NCBI GenBank assembly: GCA_023231005.1
Contig: JALNWG010000014.1
Span: 1-64,000, forward strand
DNA from: Bacteroidales bacterium
Lineage (GTDB): Bacteria; Bacteroidota; Bacteroidia; Bacteroidales; FEN-979
Direction of reading: 5' to 3'
Length of the DNA: 64,000 nucleotides
Below the pieces are notes generated by a model. That model had not been told where the DNA came from, ran no database searches, and was given only the letters and a program-made list of their open reading frames with translations. Positions 42,387 through 52,544 of the stretch are shown in pieces. Both the position numbers and the translations under genes were made by a program. Positions within the stretch are counted from its first letter, which is position 1, and the number at the start of each line of letters is the position of its first letter.

Positions 42387-44768
42387 TCATATTGACTGAT
42401 GTTCTGTTCGTTTAATTATTTCATTTTGAAGATCTTCACCAAGATCATTAAAATAATCGCTATAACCGGCAACCCGTACAATCAAGTCACGGTGTTTTTC
42501 GGGAAATCGTTGGGCATCACGCAGCGTCTCTGCCGAAACTACATTAAACTGAATATGGTGACCATCCATTCTAAAGTAGGACCGGATTAATGCAGTCAGT
42601 TTTGTTATACTCTCTTCGTTTTCAAAAAAATCGGGAGAAAATTTCTGATTTAGCAAAGTACCACCGGTTCTGAGATGATCCAGTTTTGCAGCGGATTTAA
42701 GTACCGCAGTCGGTCCTTTTTGGTCGGCACCCTGAACCGGTGAAATTCCTTCTGATAGTGGCTCTCCCGCCAACCGGCCATCCGGCAAAGCGCCGGTTAC
42801 ACTTCCAAAGTAAATATGGGAAGTGGTGGGTAACAAATTAATGCGGTGGATCCCTCCAATGGCAGTCGGATGTCCGTTAACTGCCGTGTAAAAAAGATCA
42901 AAAACTTCCCTGGCCCGGTCATCAGCAAAATCTTCGTCATTTCCATATTTTGGGGTATGGTAAACCAATTCCGCCCTCAACTCTTCAAAATCTGTAAAGT
43001 TCTGTGTCAAAGCTTTTATTATCCCTTTCATGCTCACTGTTTTTCGGTCAAAAACATGGTATTTAAGAGATGTGAGGGAATCGGTGATACTTCCTAATCC
43101 TACTCCCTGGATATAGGTTGTGTTGTATCGCGCCCCACCGTTATTGTAATCAGTTCCCTTGGTAACACAATCATCAATGATCAGTGAGAGAAAAGGAACC
43201 GGAATGAGGTCGGCAAAAATACGGTTGATAAGGTTGTTCCCTTTAATTTTTATTTGAATGAAATGATTTAGTTGAATACGGAAAGCATTTAGGAGATCCT
43301 GATACGTTTCAAATGCCTCCGGATTTCCGGTAGAGGGTCCGATTTGTTTGTTGAGACATGGATCCATGCCGTTGTGCAACGTGATCTCAAGAATTTTTGG
43401 AAGGTTGAAATATCCACTTAGAATGTATGCTTCTGTTCCAAAGGCTCCTGTTTCAACACAACCGCTGGCACCACCGTTACGGGCATCGATGAGATCTTTT
43501 CCCTGGCGGAGGAGTTCCTGAATGATGGCATCGGAATTAAAATAGGAAGGCTGCCCAAAACCAGTCTTAGTGATCTGTAAAGTGCGTTGAATGAAACGAT
43601 CGGGACTTTTTTTACTAATCTGAACCATGGAGCTTGGTTGAAGTAACCGCATCTCTTCAATTACATCCAATAAAAGATACGTCAATTCATTCACACCATC
43701 TGATCCATCGGGTTTGAGACCACCCAGGTTGATCAATGCAAAATCGGTATAGGTATTGCTTTCCAGAGCAGTCACTCCGACTTTTGGTGGTGCTGGATGG
43801 TTGTTGAATTTGATCCAGTAACTTTGCAAAATTTCCATTGCTGCATCCCGGCTGAGGGATCCATCTTCAATTTCCCGTTGATAAAAGGGAAATAAATGCT
43901 GATCCAGGCGACCTGGATTAAATGAATCCCATGGATTGAGTTCGATGACTACTCCAAGATGGACAAACCAATAATACTGTAAGGCTTCATGAAAAGTATG
44001 TGGAGCATGAGCAGGAACCCGATGGCAAATTTCAGCAAGCTCCTGTAATTCACGACGTTTAATCCTTAATGCATCACTGTTAGCAGTAATCTGTCCAGCC
44101 AATACTTCCAATTTTTCAGCATGACGTTCCGCATAAAGAATCACAGCTCTGGCAGTGATCTCCATGGCTTTAAGCTCTTCATTCTTTTCGTAAGCATGGG
44201 GATCATTGATCCAGTCGAGGGAAGCCTTTGATCTTTCGACATCCTGAATAATGTCGAGCATTCCTTTATGATAAATTTTATTTCCGGCCACGGTATGCCC
44301 TGGTGCCCGTTGTTCCATAAATTCCGTAAAAATACCAGCTTTATATGCCTGTCTCCATTCTTCCGGGAGGGTGCGCATGATCCGGTCTCGGTTACTTCTT
44401 CCTTGCCAGAACGGAATAATTTTATCCCGATAGATTTCTTTTGTTGTCTGATCTACCTTGAATGATACTTTTTTCCGTGAGTTAAGTATTTCCAGATCTT
44501 CAAGTGAGTGAAGGTTGATTTCGGGATAGGTAGATACGGCTTTAGGCGCTGGTCCACGCTCGCCGACAATCAGCTCGCCTTCATTTATGCAAATATGTTT
44601 ATTTTTTAATATATATTCAAAAGAAAGCGCTCGCATTACTGGAACAGAAACTTCCCGGTCGATACCGGTACTATAGAAATCCGTTACCAACAACGCTCTT
44701 TCAGGATTGATACAATTCACTGCATCCAGGCTTTGTTTCCTGAGTTTTTTAATACGGTCGGTCATCAT
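42387..44768 (-). CDS. hypD: Glycyl radical enzyme, probable trans-4-hydroxy-L-proline dehydratase (HypD-like)
   Basis: A PFL-family glycyl radical enzyme of about 793 residues. The thiyl-radical cysteine and partner glutamate are in SGCVETGAF (Cys437, Glu439), and the glycyl radical site is RVAGYSDYF (Gly768). MEQRAPGHTV, QPSSMVQISKK and, 16 residues after the Cys, a Tyr (Tyr453) agree, from memory, with the substrate-binding pattern of Clostridioides HypD, which removes water from hydroxyproline to give pyrroline-5-carboxylate. Glycerol, propanediol or choline lyases have other residues there. I start it at the ATG at 44768 because a promoter match lies just upstream; the longer frame from a TTG at 44786 would begin next to it. 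Needs the activase encoded upstream. No proC in the window. Confidence 0.68.
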   Translation of the reverse strand: MMTDRIKKLRKQSLDAVNCINPERALLVTDFYSTGIDREVSVPVMRALSFEYILKNKHICINEGELIVGERGPAPKAVSTYPEINLHSLEDLEILNSRKKVSFKVDQTTKEIYRDKIIPFWQGRSNRDRIMRTLPEEWRQAYKAGIFTEFMEQRAPGHTVAGNKIYHKGMLDIIQDVERSKASLDWINDPHAYEKNEELKAMEITARAVILYAERHAEKLEVLAGQITANSDALRIKRRELQELAEICHRVPAHAPHTFHEALQYYWFVHLGVVIELNPWDSFNPGRLDQHLFPFYQREIEDGSLSRDAAMEILQSYWIKFNNHPAPPKVGVTALESNTYTDFALINLGGLKPDGSDGVNELTYLLLDVIEEMRLLQPSSMVQISKKSPDRFIQRTLQITKTGFGQPSYFNSDAIIQELLRQGKDLIDARNGGASGCVETGAFGTEAYILSGYFNLPKILEITLHNGMDPCLNKQIGPSTGNPEAFETYQDLLNAFRIQLNHFIQIKIKGNNLINRIFADLIPVPFLSLIIDDCVTKGTDYNNGGARYNTTYIQGVGLGSITDSLTSLKYHVFDRKTVSMKGIIKALTQNFTDFEELRAELVYHTPKYGNDEDFADDRAREVFDLFYTAVNGHPTAIGGIHRINLLPTTSHIYFGSVTGALPDGRLAGEPLSEGISPVQGADQKGPTAVLKSAAKLDHLRTGGTLLNQKFSPDFFENEESITKLTALIRSYFRMDGHHIQFNVVSAETLRDAQRFPEKHRDLIVRVAGYSDYFNDLGEDLQNEIIKRTEHQSI

Positions 44769-44793
44769 ATTCGGGTACTTAGACAATTTTTCA

Positions 44794-44801
44794 CAAATAT
44801 A
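44794..44801 (-). promoter_or_regulatory. Candidate -7 element for the glycyl radical enzyme
   Basis: TATATTTG on the minus strand matches TAnnTTTG. A transcript would start near 44788 and give a leader of about 20 bases to the ATG at 44768. Confidence 0.5.
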
Positions 44802-44811
44802 ACTGAAAATA

Positions 44812-45627
44812 CTAACCTCCGATTTTCACTTTCACACCAATCGATTCCAATTCATTCTTCAAAGGAATCATGGACTCTTTTGTTAGTCCTTGTATATTCT
44901 GAAGGAGATTATTTTTTTTGAAGCGATGGTATTTTTCCCGTGCAATGGTATGATAGGGGAGAAGATCAATTTCAAGATTCCAGGCTTTACTTCCTGAATC
45001 ATTAAAGGATCGCAGAAGATCCTTGATTTTAGCGATATTTTTCTGAGTATTCGTGATTCCGGGAATAACTGGAAAACGAAGAATGATCCTTTTTCCTCTT
45101 TCGAAAAGAAAAATGAGATTTTCAAGGATTCCTTGATTATCTACCCCGGTGTATTTTTTATGGTCCTCTAAATCCATCAATTTCAGATCATATAAAAACA
45201 GATCCACAAATTGAGAAATCTTGCTGATCATTTCGCGGGAAGCGTACCCTGAGGTGTCCAGTGCAGTACGTAATCCCTGCCGTTTACATTCGGTCAGCAA
45301 GTCCAACAAAAAAGCACCTTGCATCAGCGGTTCGCCCCCGGAAAAAGTAACGCCTCCACCTGACTCTTCGTAAAACATCCGGTCAAGCATTACTTCCTTC
45401 ATGACTTCATCTACTGTCATGAGTATCCCTGTTGTTTCCGTCTTTTCGATTTTTTTTCCTGATAAGATCAGTCTCCGGATCGATTGTTCTGATTTGAAGT
45501 CCTGGCTTTCAGGGTTATGACACCACCAGCATCGGAGCGGACAACCCTTGAAGAAAACGGTTGTCCGGATACCCGGTCCATCATGAACTGTGAACCGTTT
45601 GATATCGAAGATCAGTCCATTAATCAC
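44812..45627 (-). CDS. Glycyl-radical enzyme activating enzyme (radical SAM)
   Basis: A 271-residue activase: KGCPLRCWWC holds the iron-sulfur cysteines 29, 33 and 36, TFSGGEP is the SAM-binding motif, and DTSGYAS and YDLKLMD follow. The region after CHNPESQ, where most activases of dehydratase-type GREs carry a ferredoxin-like insert with two further clusters, has no cysteines, so this is the short, PFL-activase-like form. It would install the glycyl radical on the enzyme encoded downstream. The frame opens with GTG and overlaps the stop of the M64 gene as GTGATTAA, a coupling signal. Confidence 0.87.
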   Translation of the reverse strand: MINGLIFDIKRFTVHDGPGIRTTVFFKGCPLRCWWCHNPESQDFKSEQSIRRLILSGKKIEKTETTGILMTVDEVMKEVMLDRMFYEESGGGVTFSGGEPLMQGAFLLDLLTECKRQGLRTALDTSGYASREMISKISQFVDLFLYDLKLMDLEDHKKYTGVDNQGILENLIFLFERGKRIILRFPVIPGITNTQKNIAKIKDLLRSFNDSGSKAWNLEIDLLPYHTIAREKYHRFKKNNLLQNIQGLTKESMIPLKNELESIGVKVKIGG

Positions 45628-46951
45628 AATAAAACAGGATCATTTTCCGAATGGCATCCTGGCAAACGGGGCAAAACCCGGGTGCTTCATTGGACTTCAT
45701 ACGGCAATCCATCTTTGGACTATATATTCCTTTCGAGAGATAGCCTCCTCCTTCAAACATCCCGACAGTGGATTTAAAATTCTCATTTCTTGGCGTTGGG
45801 ATTGGGATCCCTGCAGGAACCATTTTTTTCCATTTGGTTTCAAAATTCACATTCGATGTGATATTTGGTTCCCAAGGTTCAAACTTTAAGTTATAAAAAT
45901 CAGAATAAGCGACATCTGAAGTATAATATTCGTCAGCCAGACCGGCAAATGAATGACCAAATTCATGAATGGCAACGATTTTAGACAACTGATGGTCAAC
46001 AGTACTTTGACCATAATGGTTATAAAACCCTCCTCCGCCATATCGTTTGCTGTTTACGAGTATAAAAATGGCATCGTAGGGGACATTAGCGGCAATGTCG
46101 TATACCGATTTGGTGTCGAAAGTAGTCAGATACCTGTCCATATCAAAAGTGTAAAAACTGCTATGGATATTGGTGTTAACATAAATATCTTTTCCCGGGA
46201 TGGTGATTCCTGCTTCATCCGAAGGAGATTCAATGGCATAGAAGTTAAACCGGTCGGAAAAATCGGAATAAGGGGTAACCGACATGATGTAATCGCACAT
46301 TTTTTTGGCATCTTCCAGGAATTTATCCATGTCTCCCTGGGTATATCCCTCCGCGATAAAGGCAATATCCACCATCTTGGCAGGATCTCCAGATTCCTTT
46401 ATTTTGGTCACTTTAGCTGCATGAATGTTCTCATGATTGATAAAATAGTCAGAAGGGCTGATGAAACGTTCGAAGATTGGTTCAAATCGATTGGTTTCAT
46501 AAGATCTTTTCTCAATGATGAACCGGATGGTGTTTTTAGGAAAAGGAAGAACGGCGGTCATCGATAACGCACGCTTCATCTTTCTGGCTTCATCCGTACC
46601 TTTCCATTCCTGAAAAACCGAATTAAATCCGCGTGAAAAAATCATGATATTTGAGGCAGAATCAAAAGCTACATAGCGGTAACTACCATAACCGAATGGA
46701 TCAATGAGATTCTTATGTGGCCCACCCCAAAAGGGTTCCTGTTTCATTTGACTAAAATAAACCACTTCCGATTTGGCATCTCCTCCCAAAAAATAGTCCA
46801 CACGAAGGGTTTTTGATATAAAATATTTCTCAAATTCCAGATTTGCTGCCAACGCTGGAGTAGCTGCAACAGCAGTGACTCCGGTTTGACTATAAACATA
46901 AGGGGAAAAGAGTAAGATTAAAAAAACTTGAAGAACAAATCTATTTTTCAT
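45620..46951 (-). CDS. Secreted M64-family metallopeptidase
   Basis: A 443-residue exported protein: signal peptide at residues 4-20 (VLQVFLILLFSPYVYS), an M64 N-terminal domain of about 120 residues, then the catalytic domain with IAEGYTQGDM and the zinc motif AIHEFGHSFAGLADEYY (HExxH, plus the downstream Asp-Glu-Tyr of the M64/IgA-peptidase family). GFCPVCQ near the end adds a CxxC. The family cleaves mucin-type and IgA glycoproteins. Its 8-base overlap with the activase gene joins it to the HypD operon. Suggested role: breakdown of protein, possibly hydroxyproline-containing. Confidence 0.87.
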   Translation of the reverse strand: MKNRFVLQVFLILLFSPYVYSQTGVTAVAATPALAANLEFEKYFISKTLRVDYFLGGDAKSEVVYFSQMKQEPFWGGPHKNLIDPFGYGSYRYVAFDSASNIMIFSRGFNSVFQEWKGTDEARKMKRALSMTAVLPFPKNTIRFIIEKRSYETNRFEPIFERFISPSDYFINHENIHAAKVTKIKESGDPAKMVDIAFIAEGYTQGDMDKFLEDAKKMCDYIMSVTPYSDFSDRFNFYAIESPSDEAGITIPGKDIYVNTNIHSSFYTFDMDRYLTTFDTKSVYDIAANVPYDAIFILVNSKRYGGGGFYNHYGQSTVDHQLSKIVAIHEFGHSFAGLADEYYTSDVAYSDFYNLKFEPWEPNITSNVNFETKWKKMVPAGIPIPTPRNENFKSTVGMFEGGGYLSKGIYSPKMDCRMKSNEAPGFCPVCQDAIRKMILFYCD

Positions 46952-46983
46952 ATTCAGAAGATTAAATTCTGATCAACAAATGA

Positions 46984-49929
46984 TCACTCAACTGTTATTT
47001 CATCCACAAAAATCCATGCTTTTTTACCGGCCCCCAGGTGCCAGGGAGGACAAATGCCACGGTTTTTAGCAACAACTTTGACATACCGGATTTTCTCGGG
47101 TTTAAAATCGAAGGTGAATTCCTTGACCATAGAGCCATCTACCTTTTCCGGAACATCATTTATTATGGTTTCTGCCAGCTTATAATTCACCCCGTCAGAT
47201 GAAGTGAAAAAACTCACCTCTTCCGGCATGAATATCCAGGCAGACTGTTCCTGATAGCAACCCAATCCAAGATGACGGATCGTTAGGTCTTCACCAAGGT
47301 CGATCACTGCATTGAGATCTACCCCTTCATATCCCTGCCATTTTCCAGTGCGGAAATCATTGCCACCCCGTTGAAAATCAATCAACGCCAGTTCGCCTCC
47401 GGCAGAATATTGGCCGGCAGGAGTAGTATTCAGCGTGATTTTCCGATTTTTCGGAATCTGGATAAAATGGGCTTCCATGATAAAACTTTTTGGCATATCG
47501 GGTTTGTATGCCATCGCTTTCAGAGTTGTGGTCTTGGAAATTCTGAATGGCCGTTGATAAACAGTCGATTTTATTGTGGGATCAGATCCATCAAGGGTAT
47601 ATAGAATATAAGCGCTTTCAATGGGACTTGAAAGGGCAATCATCGTGTTATCGATAAAAGTTGGCTGGCCGATTTCCACTGACGGAACGGGGATGGTTAG
47701 ATAGTCTGAAATTCTGGAAGGAGGAGAAGCTCCAGCTCCCACTCCCCACGCTTTATTGGGTGTTGAACCCATGTTGAAAACCATCTCTCCTCCTTTTAAA
47801 ATATCCTCATGCGAAAGATAGGTTCTGGAACATGGTTTTCCATTTAATGAGGCAGACTGAATATAAAAATTCTGATCACCAGCATTGTTAGCCCTGATCG
47901 TAAAGGTCTTCCCGTTTTCGAGGGTAATTACAGCTTTCGGAAACAAAGGAGAACCGATTGCATAGTTTCCTGAACCTGGAGTAACCGGGTAAAATCCCAT
48001 CGCACTTAACACATACCAGGCTGACATTTGACCGCAATCTTCATTTCCAATCAAACCATCAGGATCATTTTTATAGAAATCATGACAAATCTTATGGATC
48101 AGTTCCTGTGTTTTCCAAGGACAGCTAACATAATCGTACAAATAAGCCATGTGATGGCTGGGTTCATTACCATGGGCATATTGGCCAATCATTCCGCTGA
48201 TATCAGATTGTTCCCTGCCGGTTGTTTTAGAATTGGTCGAGAATAGTGAATCCAACCGGGCCTTAACCCTGTTGCGTCCTCCTGACAGAGCAATAAAAAC
48301 CTCCATGTCTTGAGGAACATAAAGACTATATTGCCATGCGTTGGCTTCAGTATAATTGAAATTGACCTCAAAAGGATCGAAAGGAGTAAACCAGGTTTCG
48401 TTTTTCTTCGCCCGGAAAAATCCTGTTGAATTATCATACAGGTTCTTATAATTTTGTGCCCGACGGATGTACGTTTTATAATCCTCTTGTTTCCCCATAG
48501 CATGTGCCATCATGGCAATACACCAATCATCATAAGCATACTCGAGTGTTTTAGAAACGGATTCACCTTCCTGATCAGCAGGAATATACCCCTTTGTCTG
48601 GTAATATTTTAGTCCGAGATGGTTCTGTTCTGCGCTATGTTTCATTGCAGTCAGCGCCAATAAGGTATCGTAACCTTTGATGCCTTTCTGGAAAGCATCA
48701 GCAATAACTGAAACAGAGTGATACCCAATCATACAGCCTGTTTCATTACTTGAGAGTTCCCATACCGGTAACATACCGCCTTCCTGGTATTGACGCAAAA
48801 AAGTCCGAATAAAATCGTTGGTACGGGCCGGCTCGATAATGGTATACAACGGATTTGCAGCACGGTACGTGTCCCATAAAGAGAAAACGGTATAGTAATC
48901 AAATCCATCGGTTTGATGAATTTTAAGATCCCTGCCACGGTACTGACCATCCACATCATTATAAATATTGGGTTGAAGCATGGTGTGGTACAAAGCAGTG
49001 TAAAAAATAATCCTTTGATCATGAGTACCGCCTTCTACTTTGATCTTGCCCAATTCTTTATTCCAGGTGAGTGCAGCCTGGTTGGCAATGGCAGAAAAAT
49101 CCCAACCAGGGATTTCAGATTCCAGGTTTTTCCGGGCACCTTCGATACTTACGCCTGAAATACCCACTTTTACAAGAATTTTTTCCTGGTTTGTGGTTGT
49201 GAAGGTAAAAAATGCCTTGATATCTTCCCCGGAAATCTCTCTCCAATCAGATGAAGTCTCTGAACCTTTTGCCAAAGTAAATGTTTTAAAAGGCTTGGAA
49301 AAGCGTGCCACAAAGTATATCATTTGTTTATCAGCCCAATTCTGGGAAATCCGGTATCCTTCCACTTCGTCTGACCCGGTTACTTTTAATCCTGATTCCA
49401 GGACTTTATCCCGGTGTTTTAAATCCAGTACAATATTTGCCTCGCTGGAGGCAGGAAAAGTATAGCAATGAAACCCCACCCTGGCACTGGCCGTCAGCTC
49501 AACCTTGATCCCATATTTTGTCAAATCGACGCGATAATAGCCGGGCGAGGCAACTTCATCCGATTTCCGAAAAGGAGAAGAATATGCATAGATGGTCAGG
49601 TTCACTTTTCCAATTACCGGCATAATCAGTATATCTCCATAATCAGAACATCCGGTACCGCTAAGGTGGGTATGACTGAATCCATAGATAACCGAATCAG
49701 TACCATGATAAGCGGAACATCCATCCCAACCCTTCAAGCGGGTATCCGGACTTAACTGAACCATTCCAAAAGGAACTGAAGCCCCTGGAAAGGTATGACC
49801 ATGCCCTCCCGTTCCAATAAAAGGATTAACATAGTCGGTAAGGGAAGCCGGTTGCTGCCCCTGAGTCAGAAATGATGATAACAGGATCATTCCCAAATAA
49901 AATGATTTTTGAAATAATTTTCCAGTCAT
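46984..49929 (-). CDS. GH92 alpha-mannosidase, with chitobiase C-terminal and F5/8-type modules
   Basis: A 981-residue exported glycosidase with signal peptide (residues 8-24). The core from 30 to about 750 has DYVNPFIGTGGHGHTFPGA, SHTHLSGTGCSDYGDI, GNEPSHHMAY and GNEDCGQMSAWY (the catalytic Glu and Asp loops), typical of GH92 calcium-dependent exo-alpha-mannosidases. Around residue 790 lies a chitobiase/beta-hexosaminidase C-terminal-like segment (ILYTLDGSDPTIKST), and the last 150 residues form a discoidin-like carbohydrate-binding domain. It should trim alpha-mannose from N-glycans or mannan. Five bases after the GH2 gene stop, it is co-transcribed with the beta-mannosidase. Confidence 0.9.
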   Translation of the reverse strand: MTGKLFQKSFYLGMILLSSFLTQGQQPASLTDYVNPFIGTGGHGHTFPGASVPFGMVQLSPDTRLKGWDGCSAYHGTDSVIYGFSHTHLSGTGCSDYGDILIMPVIGKVNLTIYAYSSPFRKSDEVASPGYYRVDLTKYGIKVELTASARVGFHCYTFPASSEANIVLDLKHRDKVLESGLKVTGSDEVEGYRISQNWADKQMIYFVARFSKPFKTFTLAKGSETSSDWREISGEDIKAFFTFTTTNQEKILVKVGISGVSIEGARKNLESEIPGWDFSAIANQAALTWNKELGKIKVEGGTHDQRIIFYTALYHTMLQPNIYNDVDGQYRGRDLKIHQTDGFDYYTVFSLWDTYRAANPLYTIIEPARTNDFIRTFLRQYQEGGMLPVWELSSNETGCMIGYHSVSVIADAFQKGIKGYDTLLALTAMKHSAEQNHLGLKYYQTKGYIPADQEGESVSKTLEYAYDDWCIAMMAHAMGKQEDYKTYIRRAQNYKNLYDNSTGFFRAKKNETWFTPFDPFEVNFNYTEANAWQYSLYVPQDMEVFIALSGGRNRVKARLDSLFSTNSKTTGREQSDISGMIGQYAHGNEPSHHMAYLYDYVSCPWKTQELIHKICHDFYKNDPDGLIGNEDCGQMSAWYVLSAMGFYPVTPGSGNYAIGSPLFPKAVITLENGKTFTIRANNAGDQNFYIQSASLNGKPCSRTYLSHEDILKGGEMVFNMGSTPNKAWGVGAGASPPSRISDYLTIPVPSVEIGQPTFIDNTMIALSSPIESAYILYTLDGSDPTIKSTVYQRPFRISKTTTLKAMAYKPDMPKSFIMEAHFIQIPKNRKITLNTTPAGQYSAGGELALIDFQRGGNDFRTGKWQGYEGVDLNAVIDLGEDLTIRHLGLGCYQEQSAWIFMPEEVSFFTSSDGVNYKLAETIINDVPEKVDGSMVKEFTFDFKPEKIRYVKVVAKNRGICPPWHLGAGKKAWIFVDEITVE

Positions 49930-49934
49930 GATTT

Positions 49935-52463
49935 TTAATATGAGTCAATAAGTGAGATAATCTTAACAAAATCCTCATTTTTAATATTTTTTTCAGAAGT
50001 ATAGAATTTTACTTTGTACATTTTACCTGGTAAAATATCAAAATAATTATTCGAAAAATCTCCTTTAACATCCGTAGACAGATAAGCATTTTTAACCAAT
50101 TTATCCGCGGTGATCTGAATAAAGAACCCATCGCCACTGGGGAGTTCTGTAATTTTTTTGGTAATTTCAGGAGCAGATAGTTTCAAATTCTTTGGTGCAG
50201 CAAAATAAAGCAGGTTCCCGTTTAAGTATTCATCTAATCCTATAGAGGAAGCAGAAAAAACGACAGATGCCGTATCATAATTGGCTAAAAGAGCCGATTG
50301 AAGAGTATCATAATAAACGAGGGAGCTATTAGCGGGAATGGTAACAGAATATAATTCATCACATAATATTTTTCCGGAAAAATCTTGTAATTGAATATGC
50401 ATCGCCCTTTTTTGCGGCATGATGTCATCCGAAACAATATAGACTTTGATATGTCCATTTTCTAAGACAGGAGAGAATATTACATCATCATACTGATGTC
50501 GAGATTCGAAATACAAGGCTTTTTTCCGGCCATAATAATCGCGGGCTGACCAGGAAACTACCGGCCAACAATCATTTAACTGCCAATACAGACTACCCAT
50601 ACAAAAAGGTTTAGCCCTCCGTTGAGCCTGGATGGCAGAGCCGATCCCATTAGCTTGTACTAATTGACTAACATAAAGATAGGATTCGAAGTTCTTGGGC
50701 TGTTTATAATCTCTCAAAAGATATTCATCAATCGTTTCATAGCCAACCGGATGTTTCTGATGGGCTTTCATTACCGTTGATCCCAGTTTCCGGTCGTCGG
50801 GCAGTGTGAATTTTTTAATGGTTGAGAGACTGGGAAAACCCTGGAATCCGAATTCAGACATGAAACGGCCAACCTTTTGTGTGTATTTGCTAAACGGTTC
50901 CTTAGCCCACCAAACGCCCCAGTAATGCGAATCTCCCTCTGTCATACTGGAAGCCTCACCCCACCCATGTAAAGGGGAGGAGGGAATATATGGCCGCAGG
51001 GAATCGAAACGACGAATGGTGACGGGAAGTATCCGGGCGAATAGCATTCGGTAATCTTTATAAACCGATGCTGAATCTTCGGCAGAATAGCCATATTGTT
51101 TTTGCCAACCCCAGTTCTTCCATCCTTCTTCCACTTCATTGTTTCCACACCACAAAGCGATACAAGGATGTTGACGTAATCGTACCACATTCTGAATCGC
51201 TTCTGCCTTCACATTTTCAAAAAAGTCCTTGGTGCCGGGATTCATAGCACAAGCGAACATAAAATCCTGCCATACCAGGATCCCATTTTCATCACAAAGA
51301 TCATAGAAAATATCATTTTCATAAATTCCACCGCCCCAAACCCGGAGCATATTCATATTTGCATTTTTTACATCCTTAATGAGTGCATGATACGTAGAGT
51401 CCTTGACCCTGGGAAGAAAATTATCCTGAGGAATATAATTTGCACCCTTCATATATACCGGGATGCCATTAACTTTAAAATAAAATGATTTGCCAATAGA
51501 ATCCTTTTCCTGTACCAGTTCTATCCTCCGTAATCCGATTCTCTGCTTGCCTTCTCCAACCAACTGATCCCCAAAATAAACTTCATATTTAAAATTGTAC
51601 AAATTGGGTTTTCCTATTTTATTGGGCCACCATAATAGAGGATTAACGATGGTGAACTGACCACGAATAAGATTCGGGCCCGTGTTCAGAATAACATTTT
51701 GGCGCAGTATTTCAATAGTATCATTGTATAACCTGATCTGGGCCGAATCACCCAATTGTGAAAAGATCGTGAATTGAGCATCAATTTTTGCCATCGAATC
51801 TGTGATCGACTTTTGGATAAAGTTGACCCCAAGTACTTTTACATAGGTCCAGTGATGGATATAAATTGGCTTCCATATTCCACTGGTAATAAAGGTAGGC
51901 CCCCAATCCCAACCATACTCGTAAGCCGCTTTCCTTGATACTACCCGCTCATCACCAGGAAGTTTATATTTTAATTGACCATACCTTGATTTATTCTCAC
52001 CTACAACGGCAGGGAATTGAATCCTGAGGGTATTCTCTCCGATTCGTAAAAAACGCCGGATGTCGGCATACCATTCCCGGAACATATTATCGGCAACAAT
52101 GACCAGGGAATCATTTAAATACACATTTGCGTATGTATCCAATCCTTTGCATACCAACTCCATATTCCGCCATTCAAATTGCTTCACATTATAATTAAAT
52201 GTTTTTTTATATTCCCACCCAACTTCTCCGATCCATTGAAGTTTCCCTTCATTATCTCCAAAATAAGGATCCGGAATGATTTTATTTCGCATTAAATCCA
52301 GATGTACTACTCCTGGAACTGTTGCTGGGAGCCATTCTTTACTCCCAGCACGCCTGAACTGCCAATTCCCTCCCAAATCCATAATATTCAATTCCTGAGC
52401 ATCAGAAAGTTCAGAAGCCATGACAAAAAGTGCAGTGACAAAAAAGATCAGAAAGCGGCGCAT
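49935..52463 (-). CDS. GH2 beta-mannosidase
   Basis: A GH2 glycosidase of about 842 residues starting at the ATG at 52463 (MRRFLIFFVTALFVMAS, signal peptide). The sugar-binding domain at the N-terminus (LGGNWQFRRAGSKEW, DPYFGDNE) is that of beta-mannosidases, the catalytic acid/base is in WCGNNEVEEGW and the nucleophile in SEFGFQGFP. It hydrolyses terminal beta-mannose, for instance the core of N-glycans, working with the GH92 enzyme. The long frame from 52523 is rejected because it crosses the promoter site. Confidence 0.9.
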   Translation of the reverse strand: MRRFLIFFVTALFVMASELSDAQELNIMDLGGNWQFRRAGSKEWLPATVPGVVHLDLMRNKIIPDPYFGDNEGKLQWIGEVGWEYKKTFNYNVKQFEWRNMELVCKGLDTYANVYLNDSLVIVADNMFREWYADIRRFLRIGENTLRIQFPAVVGENKSRYGQLKYKLPGDERVVSRKAAYEYGWDWGPTFITSGIWKPIYIHHWTYVKVLGVNFIQKSITDSMAKIDAQFTIFSQLGDSAQIRLYNDTIEILRQNVILNTGPNLIRGQFTIVNPLLWWPNKIGKPNLYNFKYEVYFGDQLVGEGKQRIGLRRIELVQEKDSIGKSFYFKVNGIPVYMKGANYIPQDNFLPRVKDSTYHALIKDVKNANMNMLRVWGGGIYENDIFYDLCDENGILVWQDFMFACAMNPGTKDFFENVKAEAIQNVVRLRQHPCIALWCGNNEVEEGWKNWGWQKQYGYSAEDSASVYKDYRMLFARILPVTIRRFDSLRPYIPSSPLHGWGEASSMTEGDSHYWGVWWAKEPFSKYTQKVGRFMSEFGFQGFPSLSTIKKFTLPDDRKLGSTVMKAHQKHPVGYETIDEYLLRDYKQPKNFESYLYVSQLVQANGIGSAIQAQRRAKPFCMGSLYWQLNDCWPVVSWSARDYYGRKKALYFESRHQYDDVIFSPVLENGHIKVYIVSDDIMPQKRAMHIQLQDFSGKILCDELYSVTIPANSSLVYYDTLQSALLANYDTASVVFSASSIGLDEYLNGNLLYFAAPKNLKLSAPEITKKITELPSGDGFFIQITADKLVKNAYLSTDVKGDFSNNYFDILPGKMYKVKFYTSEKNIKNEDFVKIISLIDSY

Positions 52464-52477
52464 AAATTTTTTTTTGA

Positions 52478-52485
52478 CAAAATTA
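52478..52485 (-). promoter_or_regulatory. Candidate -7 element for the beta-mannosidase operon
   Basis: Minus-strand TAATTTTG fits TAnnTTTG, with a predicted leader of only about 10 bases to the ATG at 52463. The 81-base gap to galK must hold both divergent promoters. Confidence 0.4.
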
Positions 52486-52544
52486 TCAATTTCCAGCTTA
52501 TCTTTTTTTATTACTTTAGACAACGAATCTCAAACGTCTCTTCT

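Noticed and set aside
45953..46567. 204-residue plus-strand open frame inside the M64 gene
   Set aside because: Lies antisense to a clear peptidase gene, with no recognisable motif, signal or codon pattern.
52302..52544. Upstream extension of galactokinase
   Set aside because: Antisense to GH2 gene; galactokinases begin close to the GRVNLIGEHTDY motif, which fits the ATG at 52545.
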